64,000 bases of DNA, taken from Verpa conica. Lineage: Eukaryota; Ascomycota; Pezizomycetes; Pezizales; Morchellaceae. Below the pieces are notes generated by a model. That model had not been told where the DNA came from. It did no database searches and was given only the letters and a program-made list of their open reading frames with translations. This document shows positions 10,691 to 21,355 of the stretch, piece by piece (position 1 is the stretch's first letter; every line of letters starts with the position of its first letter). The translations under genes were made by a program, and so were the position numbers. The stretch covers positions 62,001 to 126,000 of the forward strand of contig JAUFSD010000025.1 of the NCBI GenBank assembly GCA_033030425.1. Reading direction: 5' to 3'.

Positions 10691-11933
10691 GGCGGTTGTG
10701 TGTTGTATGGTTGTTTGCCAGGCTGTCTGCGGAATGGTGGAATGGAACGTATTCTGGGACGAAGTGGGTGGTTGCGGGCAGTAGACGTGTTGTATGTAGG
10801 TGCGGAAGTAACGGCTCAATAGAGCTCAAGCTGTAACTCACAGGAGGTCAGCGGCTTTACGGGTGCGAGTGAGAGGGGAACAAGTATCCAAGCAACGGCA
10901 GCCGGAATGGAAATCGCGAACCAAAAGAGCGCAAACGAAAAAGAGGACAGGGAAGGGAAGGAGGATAAAAAACCAACCTGGTAAGAGCGCTACACTCTCC
11001 ACAGGTATTTCAGAGTCAAGTAGAAATTATCACACTGAAGAGCAGACCAGATTGATGTGATGTGATGTGATGTGTGGGGAGACTCTCACGATGCTAGGGA
11101 GACTCTCAAAGAAGGGTGATGAGACGTCTATTCGGATAACAAGAACCAGGAGACAGTGGAGGAGACGGGTCCAGGGGGGAGAGAGATAGATATTGTGGAT
11201 CGGGGAGCTGTCAGAGGCTGAATCATGTGTTGGGGTACCTATGAAGGGGCGGTACAGCGATGCCTTCTCCCTCGCTTCTTGCACCTATTTACGGGGGGGT
11301 AATGATATTCTGCAAACAATCTTCGATCTCTAAATCCCGTTTCTGTTTCGTTTTCCCGCCTATGTCTCCGCCTCTGTCTCGGCCTGTCTTTCTTTCTCTC
11401 GGTCACTCTTTTTCTCTTCTTCTCCGTAGCTTCTCTGTCGGACCGGTACCTCTGCAGTGTGGATAGAGTATAGAAGCAGTGGAAGGCCCAGCTCCCCGTC
11501 GCTCTAAACCCAGCCAGTCATAAAGTTTCGCATCTTTATTTTTTTTAGCCCCTCTCCCACATTCTATGGACCGGGGGGCCGAGGGGCGAATGGACAGCAA
11601 CGCTTGCGCAAGAGACACGGACACGTTGGCAGTTTTTTTTCCTGTCGGTGTGCTGCGTTGACATGGCACTGCACTTTAGCTGCATGTGCCTTACCTACCC
11701 AGTTTTGGTATTCCCTGTCGTCCCTCCTATCCCTCCTGTCCCAGCCTGTCCTCACCCCTGCTGTGACGTCCCAATCCGTCCAGCGCGGAAGAAGGTTGGG
11801 CAGGGAGCCGCATTGATGGACAGTGCACAGATTATGGGAATGCTTTGGATTCGGTAGCCTTGCAACAATCAGGGGTGAGGAATGGAAGATGGAAGATGAG
11901 AGGCTGACGATGAATACATTTATTCAGAACTGT

Positions 11934-11954
11934 GGTGATGGTGATGGTGATGAT
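11934..11954. repeat. GGTGAT microsatellite
   Basis: Tandem GGTGAT units grading into GATGATG, in non-coding sequence. Confidence 0.7.
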
Positions 11955-12295
11955 GTATTGAGGAAGCTGTAGGGGGGATGTGGGGGGACATGTCAGTATA
12001 GGTTCTACTCTGATGATGGGTATATGTGTATACATACTGCATGTACCATGCTGTATTATGCACAGAGACATGTAGTCCCTCAGAACCTCGTATCGATTGA
12101 AAGTATCGGAACTCTCTCCCCTCAGCATCCAGCTCTCCTCCATAGAATCACTCATGTAACCCCCTGTTCCCCACTCACATACATGCCCTCACACAAATCA
12201 CCTCACACCTTTCCCCTCATTTCCTATTCTTGTGGATTCGGTGTAAAGGAGGACAAAAGAGGAGCTGAGTTATATTCTTTTTCTTACTCACCCCT

Positions 12296-12320
12296 CTCAT
12301 CCTCATCCTCATCCTCATCA
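12296..12320. repeat. TCCTCA microsatellite
   Basis: About four tandem units of a TCCTCA hexamer in non-coding sequence. Confidence 0.7.
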
Positions 12321-14209
12321 CCAACACCAACATCACTCCCGGTGGTTACGCAGAACTAGATACAATATGACTTTCCATGTGCACATATAGACCCCCCTCC
12401 CCCGGTTCCCTTGACAAGATCTGCCTTTGTTTCTAGATCTGGATAGGCTTGGCGAAACGCGTGCTAGGCGCAGTGCAATGCAGTACGATGCATACCAGAA
12501 AAAGCAGAAAAAGCAAGCACAAGGCAAGGGAGAATCAGGAGGGAAGCCAGGCGGTTGTAAAGAAAACTCTGCAAGTCAGAGGGGAGAGATAGACTCAGAC
12601 CCAGATATCGAAATCTATTTATTCCTTCCGAGACATCACCGTCCCGAACTCCAACCAGCCAGCCGCGGTTTCAGAAATCAAACGTCCCGCTGTATTCCCT
12701 ATCACGAGCCTTGCCTCCGATCCATAAGATGTCCATGTATGTATTGTCAGATTGCCATCCAACTCTATCTGCCAAAGGTACGGACGGTAGAGTACGAGTA
12801 CCTTTTTAATTCACCTACATACGTGACCTTCATGTATGTACGTACCTGCTCTCCCACTGCATGGCTTCCCCATTTATCACACAATCTAAAAGAACCCACA
12901 TCTCCCAACATCATCGCTCAAAACCCCACGAGACTTGAATCAAACCCGCCCACCGCCTATGATATAACCGGCAGCAGCGTATGTACAAAACCCCGCAAAT
13001 TTTAAACCGGCCCCTCTTCTGTCCAATGCCCATCGCCGACATACCCTGTTTTTCGATTCGGGACTTGCATAATTAGGTATCCAATCGAACGATCGGATAT
13101 TATAGATCTGTCCCTATGGGGGCTACCAGTGCATTTCCATGGCCACCCTCCACCAACACAGCTGTCGACAAAGAGTGGTTGAGGGCAGAGGATAGAGAAC
13201 GCCCCACGACGTCGAGAGCGCTCCAATTACCCCAAGATGATGCAAACGAGACAGAAACTTTTATTTTTACAACATTCCATCATGCGGGCATCCATCATCC
13301 AAGCCCTGTATTTGTAATGCCGGGCTATTTAGATTTCTTAACCCGAGCGGGGTTGCGGGGATTTCCCGGGAAGGGAAGAGTGCTTTGCTTGTGGGGGAGA
13401 CAGTTTAGAGAGAGACAGATAGGAAATGATTGGCTAGATACGGAAACGGACTGGTGTATTATGCGCTGTACAGTTTGGGAGTAGTGCAGCGGGACTCAGG
13501 GTTTGGGTTAGGGCGGTGAGAGGTGAGGGGGAGGAGGGGGGGATACTGAGAGGGGTGGGGTGAGAGTGGATATGAGGTGAGTGATGGGCTATGATTAAAC
13601 ACAAAACACTCCCATCGCTTTACACCCCACGGTAGATACATAGATACATGGAGAGCCAAAGCTGACTGCCATCATAGGACTCTTGTGATACATTATACCC
13701 AGCGTCACACAATAACGGCCACGTACCCCACATTCTCAGGGCCGATCAAACACAAAGTCCTCACCTCTTTGGCAGCCTTAAACATATCTGTTCATGGTAC
13801 CCAGACTGGCACTTATATCGCCTTCAGGTGAGCTGGTCGCTCTATGACATAGTGTCTATCCTCTGGAGAGACACCACCACACAAAGGAGATGTCCACTCC
13901 TTACTTGTGTAACTATCCCATACCAAGGCATTTGTTGGGATATCAACTGGGTATTTAGCCAATCACTCCCCTATTCCCAGTAAAGAAGACGTCAGCCTCC
14001 CCACGGAGCTGTATATATCCCTAACCCATACGCCAAGCCTTGACCGGATGAGGCTGAGAACGTATATAAGAATATCTTTCGATAGCTCAAGGCAACCCAG
14101 GAATACTGATAAGGCCAGAGATACGCTCTCAAACAGGTACGTACCCCATCCTCCCTAACTTGGTGATTACAAAATACATAGCTGAACAAAGTCTCAAGAG
14201 TTTGAAAAA

Positions 14210-16138
14210 ATGCCGCTCCTCAACTTTCCGCCTGAAATAATTCTAATCATCGCCGAGAGTCTCGACTCCCTCAGGGACCTCAACTCCTTCTGTCTCACGA
14301 GTCGCCACCTTTGCAATATCCTCACACGCCTCCTCTATAGGTCCATGGACAAGGAAAAGGTGCTACGCTGGGCTGCCCGCAAAGGCCGCGAATCACTCCT
14401 ATCGCTGACCCTCGATATGGGTGCCGATATAAACGCGAAGGACGCAGATGACCGATCTGCACTGCACTGGGCTACTACTTATGGCCATGACGTGAACCTT
14501 ATTCTTCGGTTAGAGACAGGGGAGTCTATCACTGCTGTGACCAAGACGGAGCTGCATACACCACCACCCGAGGGGGACTACGATAAAACCACAAGAATTC
14601 TATTAGAGCGGGGAGCGGATTTGGCTTCAAAAACGACATTTCGGCATACCCCACTGCACTGGGCTGCGAGTTGTGGAAATACCAATGTTGCCAGGTTGCT
14701 CCTAGAAAAAGGGGCAGATCTCGAAGAGAAGGGTGGGATTATCGATTATACGCCCCTGATTGTTGCGACAATAAATGATCACGAAGGAATGGCAAGGTTT
14801 CTTTTGGAACGAGGTGCGGATGTTCATCTGACTACAATGTGGCAAGAGACGGCACTCCACTGGGCTGCTTGGGCCGGCCATGAAGGAATTGTAACAGCGC
14901 TACTTGAGAAAGGAGCACCTATTGAAGATACCGGCTCTGATGACCAAACCCCGCTCATTGAAGCAGCGAGGGAAGGACACGAGGGGACTGCAAGAATTCT
15001 TCTGGAAGCGGGGGCATCGATCGAGACGCGAAACCAAAATAACGATACTCCTCTCCATTGCGCTGCAAGAAACGGGTATGAGAAGGTTGTTAGACTTCTT
15101 CTGGGGAGACGAGCCGTCATTGATGCGACCAATGACACTGGGAGCACACCCTTAGGTCTAGCGGCACAAGGTGGGCATGAATCAGTCGTTACTCTCCTTC
15201 TAGAGAAAGGAGCAGACTTTAGCATCGTGGACGCAACAAGCGATACGCCACTACACTTGGCTGCAGGATCTGGAAACGCAAACATTGTCAATATATTAAT
15301 CAAAAAAGGCGTCAATATTGCAGCCCTAAACAACAGCCAGAGAACGGCACTCCACGAAGCAGTAGCGACGGGAAATGAAGCAGCTGCCATAACCCTACTA
15401 GAGAATGGGGCTACCACTCAAGGCAGGGACCGGAATTCCCAACATGCGATACATTTAGCCGTACGGGCACCTCAGAATAAAGAAACCATGGTACGACTCC
15501 TACTAGATAGTGGCGTCAATGTCGATGAACCAGGATACCTAGACCACACCCCTCTCCATATCGCCTCAGAACTCGGTAGGGAGGATGTTGTTCGACTGCT
15601 GCTGGATAGAGGGGCCAATATCCATGCATACGGTAATGATGGAATTACAGCTCTTCAATGGGCGGTGATCTGTCGTAACGATGTAGTAGTCCGGCTACTT
15701 CTGGAGAAAGGAGCCCATGTTGAGGATAAGGGTAAATACGGAGAAACGCCCTTGCTTATAGCGGTCAGCGGATTAGCTATATCGATTGTCCCAATCCTGC
15801 TGGAGAACGGGGCTAATATTCACGACCGAGACCGCTGTGGGAAAACCTTCCTACAGCGAGCGATTACACCCTGGATCAGCAGTGATGCTGTGGTACGACT
15901 ACTACTGGAAAAAGGTGCTGATACTACTATGAAAGACGCGGAGGGGAAAACGGCGCTGCATACGGCTGCGGAATGCGGGAATCAAACGGTGACCTCGACA
16001 CTTTTGGAAGCAGGGGTTGATGACACCATTAAAGATATAAATGGAAATACAGCGTCGGCTTTGGCCTCGGCGGCTGGTTTTGAAAACATAGTTAGTTTTT
16101 TAAATACAAGAAGAAACTCTCGTGTAGAAGGGAGTTGA
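14210..16138 (+). CDS. F-box/ankyrin-repeat protein 2 (642 aa, single exon)
   Basis: Residues 1-45 are an F-box (FPPEIILIIAESLD and a SRHLCNILTRLLY second half). About sixteen ankyrin repeats follow, with clear TPLHWAA / VARLLLEKGAD units. The second repeat is followed by an insertion (residues about 98-125, ETGESITAVTK and onward) that breaks the 33-residue rhythm. The short C-terminal tail is basic. By analogy with the family it would be a substrate receptor for an SCF ubiquitin ligase, binding Skp1 through the F-box. The ATG follows an A-rich leader (GAAAAAATG), typical of fungal starts. No intron is required. Its closest relatives in view are the copies at 3754, 31846 and 47612. Confidence 0.88.
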   Translation: MPLLNFPPEIILIIAESLDSLRDLNSFCLTSRHLCNILTRLLYRSMDKEKVLRWAARKGRESLLSLTLDMGADINAKDADDRSALHWATTYGHDVNLILRLETGESITAVTKTELHTPPPEGDYDKTTRILLERGADLASKTTFRHTPLHWAASCGNTNVARLLLEKGADLEEKGGIIDYTPLIVATINDHEGMARFLLERGADVHLTTMWQETALHWAAWAGHEGIVTALLEKGAPIEDTGSDDQTPLIEAAREGHEGTARILLEAGASIETRNQNNDTPLHCAARNGYEKVVRLLLGRRAVIDATNDTGSTPLGLAAQGGHESVVTLLLEKGADFSIVDATSDTPLHLAAGSGNANIVNILIKKGVNIAALNNSQRTALHEAVATGNEAAAITLLENGATTQGRDRNSQHAIHLAVRAPQNKETMVRLLLDSGVNVDEPGYLDHTPLHIASELGREDVVRLLLDRGANIHAYGNDGITALQWAVICRNDVVVRLLLEKGAHVEDKGKYGETPLLIAVSGLAISIVPILLENGANIHDRDRCGKTFLQRAITPWISSDAVVRLLLEKGADTTMKDAEGKTALHTAAECGNQTVTSTLLEAGVDDTIKDINGNTASALASAAGFENIVSFLNTRRNSRVEGS

Positions 16139-19037
16139 TGTGTAAGGGTAAAGTAGTAGCGAGTTTCGTTCCATTTATCGGCTACTCATGAGGGATCTCT
16201 TAAGTAACATAATGTATAGCTCATGGTCGATTTGAATTTCACTAGATTAGACTTCTTTTACTCTATTACTTTTATTCCACAAGGTGCATGCGAGTTACTA
16301 TATATATGGAATTAGTGATCGCCCTCTTCCTTTTCTGTTCCTTCCTCTTCACTACTTTTAATTCTTATATATCTAGCCAATGAGGCTGTCTCCTATAGAT
16401 TACCATTCCAAAGCTCAGACTCTATATATGTAAATCGTACCTAGAGCTACAAATAAAGATAGAACAGATTAATAGTATCACAAAATATCATTGTATACCT
16501 AGAATACATATTTTTATATGCTTACCCCCCCTTTCCAAATTATCCCCGTACTAGTTAGTTCTCTTCATCCGCCAACATTCCTCTAGTCCTACCCTCTCAA
16601 TAAAAATACACATTCTTCGACCCATGACTACATAGCTAAATTATCGCTATCCATAATGCCTACTTACTCGCCAGGCTCTGCTAGCGAGAGTTTTCAACCC
16701 AACAGTAGCCAAAAATGATGTAGATCTACACACTGTCCTTTGGTATTACATCCTACTCGTCTCACAGCAAGGTAGAGTGTTAGCTAAGTTCTTTTTCACA
16801 CTAATTAGCTATTAGACCTGCTGGGGTTAAGAATAATCGGTTAAGGTAGCTCAGTAACCTAATACTATCATATCTTCCTGTTTGATTAAACTTAATATCT
16901 AGTGTGTTTCTTCCAGGCGCCCTTCAGATCACTATTTCTAAACGCTCATCATAGAGTGATGCATATATGGGTAATTTGTGGTTTTCATAGAAGGTGGCCT
17001 ATAGTGCTGATTAACGGTGAAAGAGGCCCTTGAATAATATATAGCCTTGGTTGCAGAAGCATCGAGGGGAATTCCACTTATGCTGCGGGCATAACTATGT
17101 ATATGCCAACGTATGTAAACCCTAACTTGTATCGACTCCTCATTACGTGAGATTTCAAGAGATCTCTGGCGTTAAAACCATTGAAGGGCCTCCAGAGCAC
17201 TCCAGGAATACCTTAATCGAGTAAAATACGAAAATATAAGATCACCGATAATCACTCGAAGTTCCACAAGATACTCTGTGTCCACTCAGTAAAATAGATC
17301 ACGTTGGGGAATCTAGATAAACACACAAAAAAGACATAGGCGCACACGAACCACCTCAAAAGAGCTATAAATATCTTTTCTCCCCCTCTTCTTCCCCTCA
17401 GTCATTATATAAGCCTCTGGAGTTAAGGCGCTCCTCCACTGTGATTATTACCTAATATTCTGCTCCTAAAATTACACAACCCTATGACCAATACAAAAAA
17501 ACAAAAAAACAAAACTAAAGCCCTTATATACTTCCGAGTTACTAAACCTTATATAATATAACACTACTAGTTAATCCTATGAGTATATAGTAAACTCTCA
17601 TCATAAGAACGCACTTATAGACATTCCGTATTCTGGAACTATCATCCCATAGAAGATCTATGAAAACGATATATCTATCCTTATAGATTAGATATTCTTA
17701 TAACTGGAGTCTACTGTATAAGTACTGATTCTCCAAGCTGGAAGCTACGGGCTCAAGTTTACACTCAGCAGCCACGCCCGAGTGATATCTCATGATACAT
17801 ATCTACAATATTTTATTACCACGACATACGAAACTGTATGGGACCCGAGTCGCATGAATCTAGGGGATTTTCGACTTTAGAATCTCCCACAACGAAATCT
17901 ATACTAATAAACCTTAAAGAGAAAACTTACGGATCACTGAAAATACCTACAGAACACATTGGGCAGCAATATCTGCACATGATACAATACGTCTATTGTG
18001 ATGGTTTGTAGCTCTGAATATATACCAGCCGTATATATAGAGTACCAATAGCTCGTTTTGTGCAAGCTAGATAATCCTATCGGCCGGTACTACGAATGCC
18101 ATAGGGAGTCTGGTGACCCAGGCAGAGCCGGTAATAGTGTTAACCCCTACTGAATAGTATCTGCAACAGCCTAGTAGGCGGTTTTTCTGGTATATTTGGA
18201 TTATCCGCTGATTAGAAGTACTCTAGGTAAATCAGCAGCTGTGGATGACGCTAAAGGAAAGACACAGTATTGATTCATGTACTTACTTAGGTTATTGTGC
18301 TCTTATTAGTCTATCTTTAGGTAGTACGTACCCTGAGAGGGAAACTTGTTTTATTTTCGAGTCTAGATAAAAGGGTTATAGTTAGCTCCTGCAGTACCCT
18401 AGGCTTCTATGCGAACCTTTTACGCAGCCTTTTATCATACGGGTTAGATACCTAGTGTAATGACTACTAACAGCACCATAACCTATTAGTAGGGATTTCC
18501 GGATAGATAAGTATAATTATTCACCTGAGAGATTATGTGCAGCTTGACCGGTAGTAAATCAGTAGCGTACTACTAGCCTGCTGATAGCCTGACGGCAATC
18601 CATTATTACCTATCGAAGGTTCATCGGTGATATCATTAAGAGTGGCGTTTGAGGTAGAGGGATAGTATGTTGAAGGTGAATTAGAGCAAATAATAGTTGT
18701 AGGAGATGGAAACCTTGTGATGAGTTTATAGTGGAGGTGGGGGGTGGGCATAGTTTGAGAGGGGCAGAGGTAGTGAATAGTGTTTGAGTAGGGTAACGTC
18801 TAAAGGTGCTGACGAAACCTGACAGCCCCCAATGGCACTAAGAATGTATTTACTGAAATCTAGTGTTACCTGATAACGGAAAACCCGTTATATTATTCAG
18901 GTTACGGGGCGGCTATAACCCCATCTAGGTGAACCCTTGTACCCACAAGCCTAGTTTTATTTCCTGATAAGTAAATAGGTAACGATCTACAAAGTAATTA
19001 TTAGATTTCTTAGAGTAGTCAACATATATAACGCTAC
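16139..19037. other. AT-rich gene desert
   Basis: Nearly 3 kb dense in TATA/CTATA/TATAG motifs and stop codons in all frames. No open frame has coding character. It is consistent with decayed repeat sequence, but I cannot assign a transposon family. One telobox-like AACCCTAA lies at 17118-17125. Confidence 0.45.
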
Positions 19038-19056
19038 TATCCCATGGTCTGTAACA
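19038..19056 (+). repeat. left terminal inverted repeat
   Basis: 19 bp, perfect inverse of 21337-21355. Confidence 0.85.
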
Positions 19057-19354
19057 CGATTTGGGCTAAAAACAGCCCAATTCCTCCAGCTGTTCCCCCA
19101 CAACCACCACAGTCTTTGATAACTTTGAAAAAATTATATAAGCTATTTAAGTATCTAGAGAGCCTATCTATTACATTATATATTTAATTAGATATTACCT
19201 TTAGTGGATTGGTTGATACTAAACTACTGGCTTAGCACTTATTACAGTGTCTTTTTTTTAGGGTAAAAAACTCTAGCACCCCCACAATGATTAATAGTAT
19301 TTATTTTATATGGATAAAATAGTAGAATTATCAATTAGAGGATTTTGTAACGGG

Positions 19355-20605
19355 GGCACTCCCAGGGGAGTACTGCCGTACCAAAAAAAAAACCAACAAC
19401 CTCCCTTTCTGACGAGAAGCTTCAGCAGCGAGGCTTAGAACCGCTCGTCAACACGGGAGGTCGACAGTCCCTAGGCAAAACAGGAATAAGGATTTAATGG
19501 ATAGATAACTAAAGACTTTAAAAGGCTCTGCTTCCCAGGGGAAGACAAACGTCTTTAGCAAAGAGTATGAGGGTCTCTGAACAACGGTTGTTCGTTGACT
19601 AGCAAGAAAGATTGTCCTGGGGGAAGGACGGGTTTAAGCTATGATTTTGATTGCGAGCAGGCTGCCAAGAAGCGGGGGAACAATTCCTCCGCGCTTGGAA
19701 ATCAACTGAGTCTAGAGCGCCCCTAAGAACTAGCGGGGTCGGTAGACTAGCGACTAAAAAGCGTTGGTTACTAAAAGCTCTGTAACTATTGCTAAAATGG
19801 TCCGATTTCAAATCCGATTGCACCTATGGATTCGCAGCACTGTCCCCCATATACCCTCCGAGTTTGGTTCGGTTGGACGAATTTTCCTGACGGTTTTGGG
19901 GTTATTTTTGGGGTCCAAAACTTGTCTTTTTGTTAGGGAATCAGCAACTCAGGGGGGGCCCCCTCTGCAAACGGCGGGTGGCACAGTGGGTCGCCTCGGG
20001 GTTGTTAGAAAACACAGAGTCCCCTAGGTAGGGTAACCCACTGGTGATTCCTGCCGTTGCTTAGATTCCTTTCCCACGTTCCTAGTCCAACCTGGGGTCG
20101 TGGCGGAGAGGTAATCTTGATCCATAAGGACCTTAGGGCGACGCACAAGGCTTAGCCCCGTATGGTTCGATTCGTGACGCCGCCAGGTTAATTATTACTT
20201 TTTTGCTGGCGGCCCTAACTACTAAGCATAGCTTTGCTCTCGTTTCATGGCTCTTGGCCTCCCATAAGATTGGCCATCAGCGAAGCTGTTATTATTCCTC
20301 CTAGAGGAACAGGAGCTTAACTCTGTTCATGGAGGTAACTGCTTCAGTCTCATTGCACTAGTATCTCCCGTAGCTCAAGGCTACAGACGCATTACTCTGG
20401 TCTCTGTCGCATACCAACGACGGTGAGTTTCGCTCCGTTCTAGGAGCTCGCCAGCTCGTTTAGGGATCGGGCTATCATAGTAATGACTTTCCTTAGTATC
20501 TATTGACCGGAATGGGATAGCTAGTCCTATGCCTCAAGGGAAATACTTAGGTGTCTCTATATGGAGAGGTACTTGAGACTAGTCATGACGACGGTTAAAT
20601 CGTCA
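19355..20605. other. hairpin-rich core inside the inverted-repeat element
   Basis: A GC-richer block packed with short palindromes: ACTCCC-AG-GGGAGT (19358-19371), CTTCCC-AG-GGGAAG (19531-19544, nested within AAAGAC/GTCTTT), GAACAACGGTTGTTC (19580-19594), GGGGGCCCCC (about 19955), TTCCTC-CTA-GAGGAA (about 20297), AACAG/CTGTT (about 20310-20325) and TGACGA/TCGTCA (about 20584-20605). No protein frame is convincing. Possibilities are a structured RNA, transposed mitochondrial-type GC clusters, or hairpins belonging to the element itself. Function unknown. Confidence 0.5.
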
Positions 20606-21336
20606 CAGATTTATTTGGGTATAGATTATTTTAGAGCATTTTTGGTTGAGCTTTGATTTATTTAGATGACTGAGTGACCACTTATGAATGGTGAGGAAGT
20701 TGGTTGCCACGCAAAAAAAACGGTCTGAGATATACCAGCAGGGTATATATGGTCATGGTGTAACTTTTGGGCCGGAAATCTCACTATTTTATGTATACTT
20801 CCAACAATCAAAAATAGAATTATGATTCTGAGAGACTAAAATTTTTTATAGAGAGACTAGTGTATATAGAGTACTTACTAGGAGCTGCGTGAAAATCTAT
20901 CTATCATAGTACCTGTACTAGAAGTAATCTACTAAATTGAAATAAAATATCTAATCAGTTAAGTTGGGTAGATATTATAAGAATAAAACCAAGGGTCTAA
21001 ATATTTTTCATAGTACTGAGTAATAGGTGACATTCAGGAGATTAAAATATGCCCTTTATTAGTATAATCGGAGAGGAATTGGGGATGTAGTAGTCTTTCT
21101 TGCTAGACAGTTGTGATTTGTGGTTGTAAAAAATGAGGTCTTTTTACCTCTACTGCTATAATAAATTTTATAGCCAAAAAAAATCGGAAAAATTTCTAGA
21201 AAAATATCAGAGAATCTACAACTGATGGAAATTACATTGATAATAGTTACATGAAGTTATATGTGGTCTCTATTGGGTGGTTGCTAGTTGCATACAGGGC
21301 ATTAAAATTCGCACCATATTTAGTGCGAAATTGCGT

Positions 21337-21355
21337 TGTTACAGACCATGGGATA
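21337..21355 (-). repeat. right terminal inverted repeat
   Basis: 19 bp, perfect inverse of 19038-19056. Confidence 0.85.

Larger units (their letters stand above)
10820..14209. other. 3.4-kb gene-poor interval with microsatellites
   Basis: No gene is supported. A 192-codon open frame at 12427-13005 starts on TTG; its first ATG is at 12478, and it has no recognisable motif, so I treat it as chance. GGTGAT repeats lie at 11934-11954 and TCCTCA repeats at 12296-12320. The 5' leaders of the two flanking genes, which are divergent here, must lie inside. Confidence 0.4.
19038..21355. mobile_element. 2.3-kb DNA element with 19-bp perfect terminal inverted repeats
   Basis: The sequence TATCCCATGGTCTGTAACA at 19038-19056 recurs inverted, without mismatch, at 21337-21355. 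Just inside each end is a hairpin: TTGGGCT/AGCCCAA on the left (about 19061-19080) and TTCGCAC/GTGCGAA on the right (about 21308-21330). If the first TA of each end is counted as the target duplication, the layout fits a TA-inserting Tc1/mariner/pogo-type element. No transposase frame is visible, so it would be non-autonomous. The flanking thirds are AT-rich and the middle is GC-richer and full of short palindromes. The family assignment is inference; the inverted repeats are seen directly. Confidence 0.7.

Noticed and set aside
10691..10819. 43-codon N-terminal extension of the 911-residue protein
   Set aside because: The downstream ATG has a far better Kozak context and the extension has leader-like composition.
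12427..13005. 192-codon plus-strand frame
   Set aside because: Starts on TTG, first ATG 17 codons in, no domain, biased only by local composition; probably chance.
20150..20210. tRNA or group II intron domain V-like segment (GTATGGTTCGATTCGTGAC)
   Set aside because: Stems do not pair in the required order; kept only as part of the hairpin-rich core.
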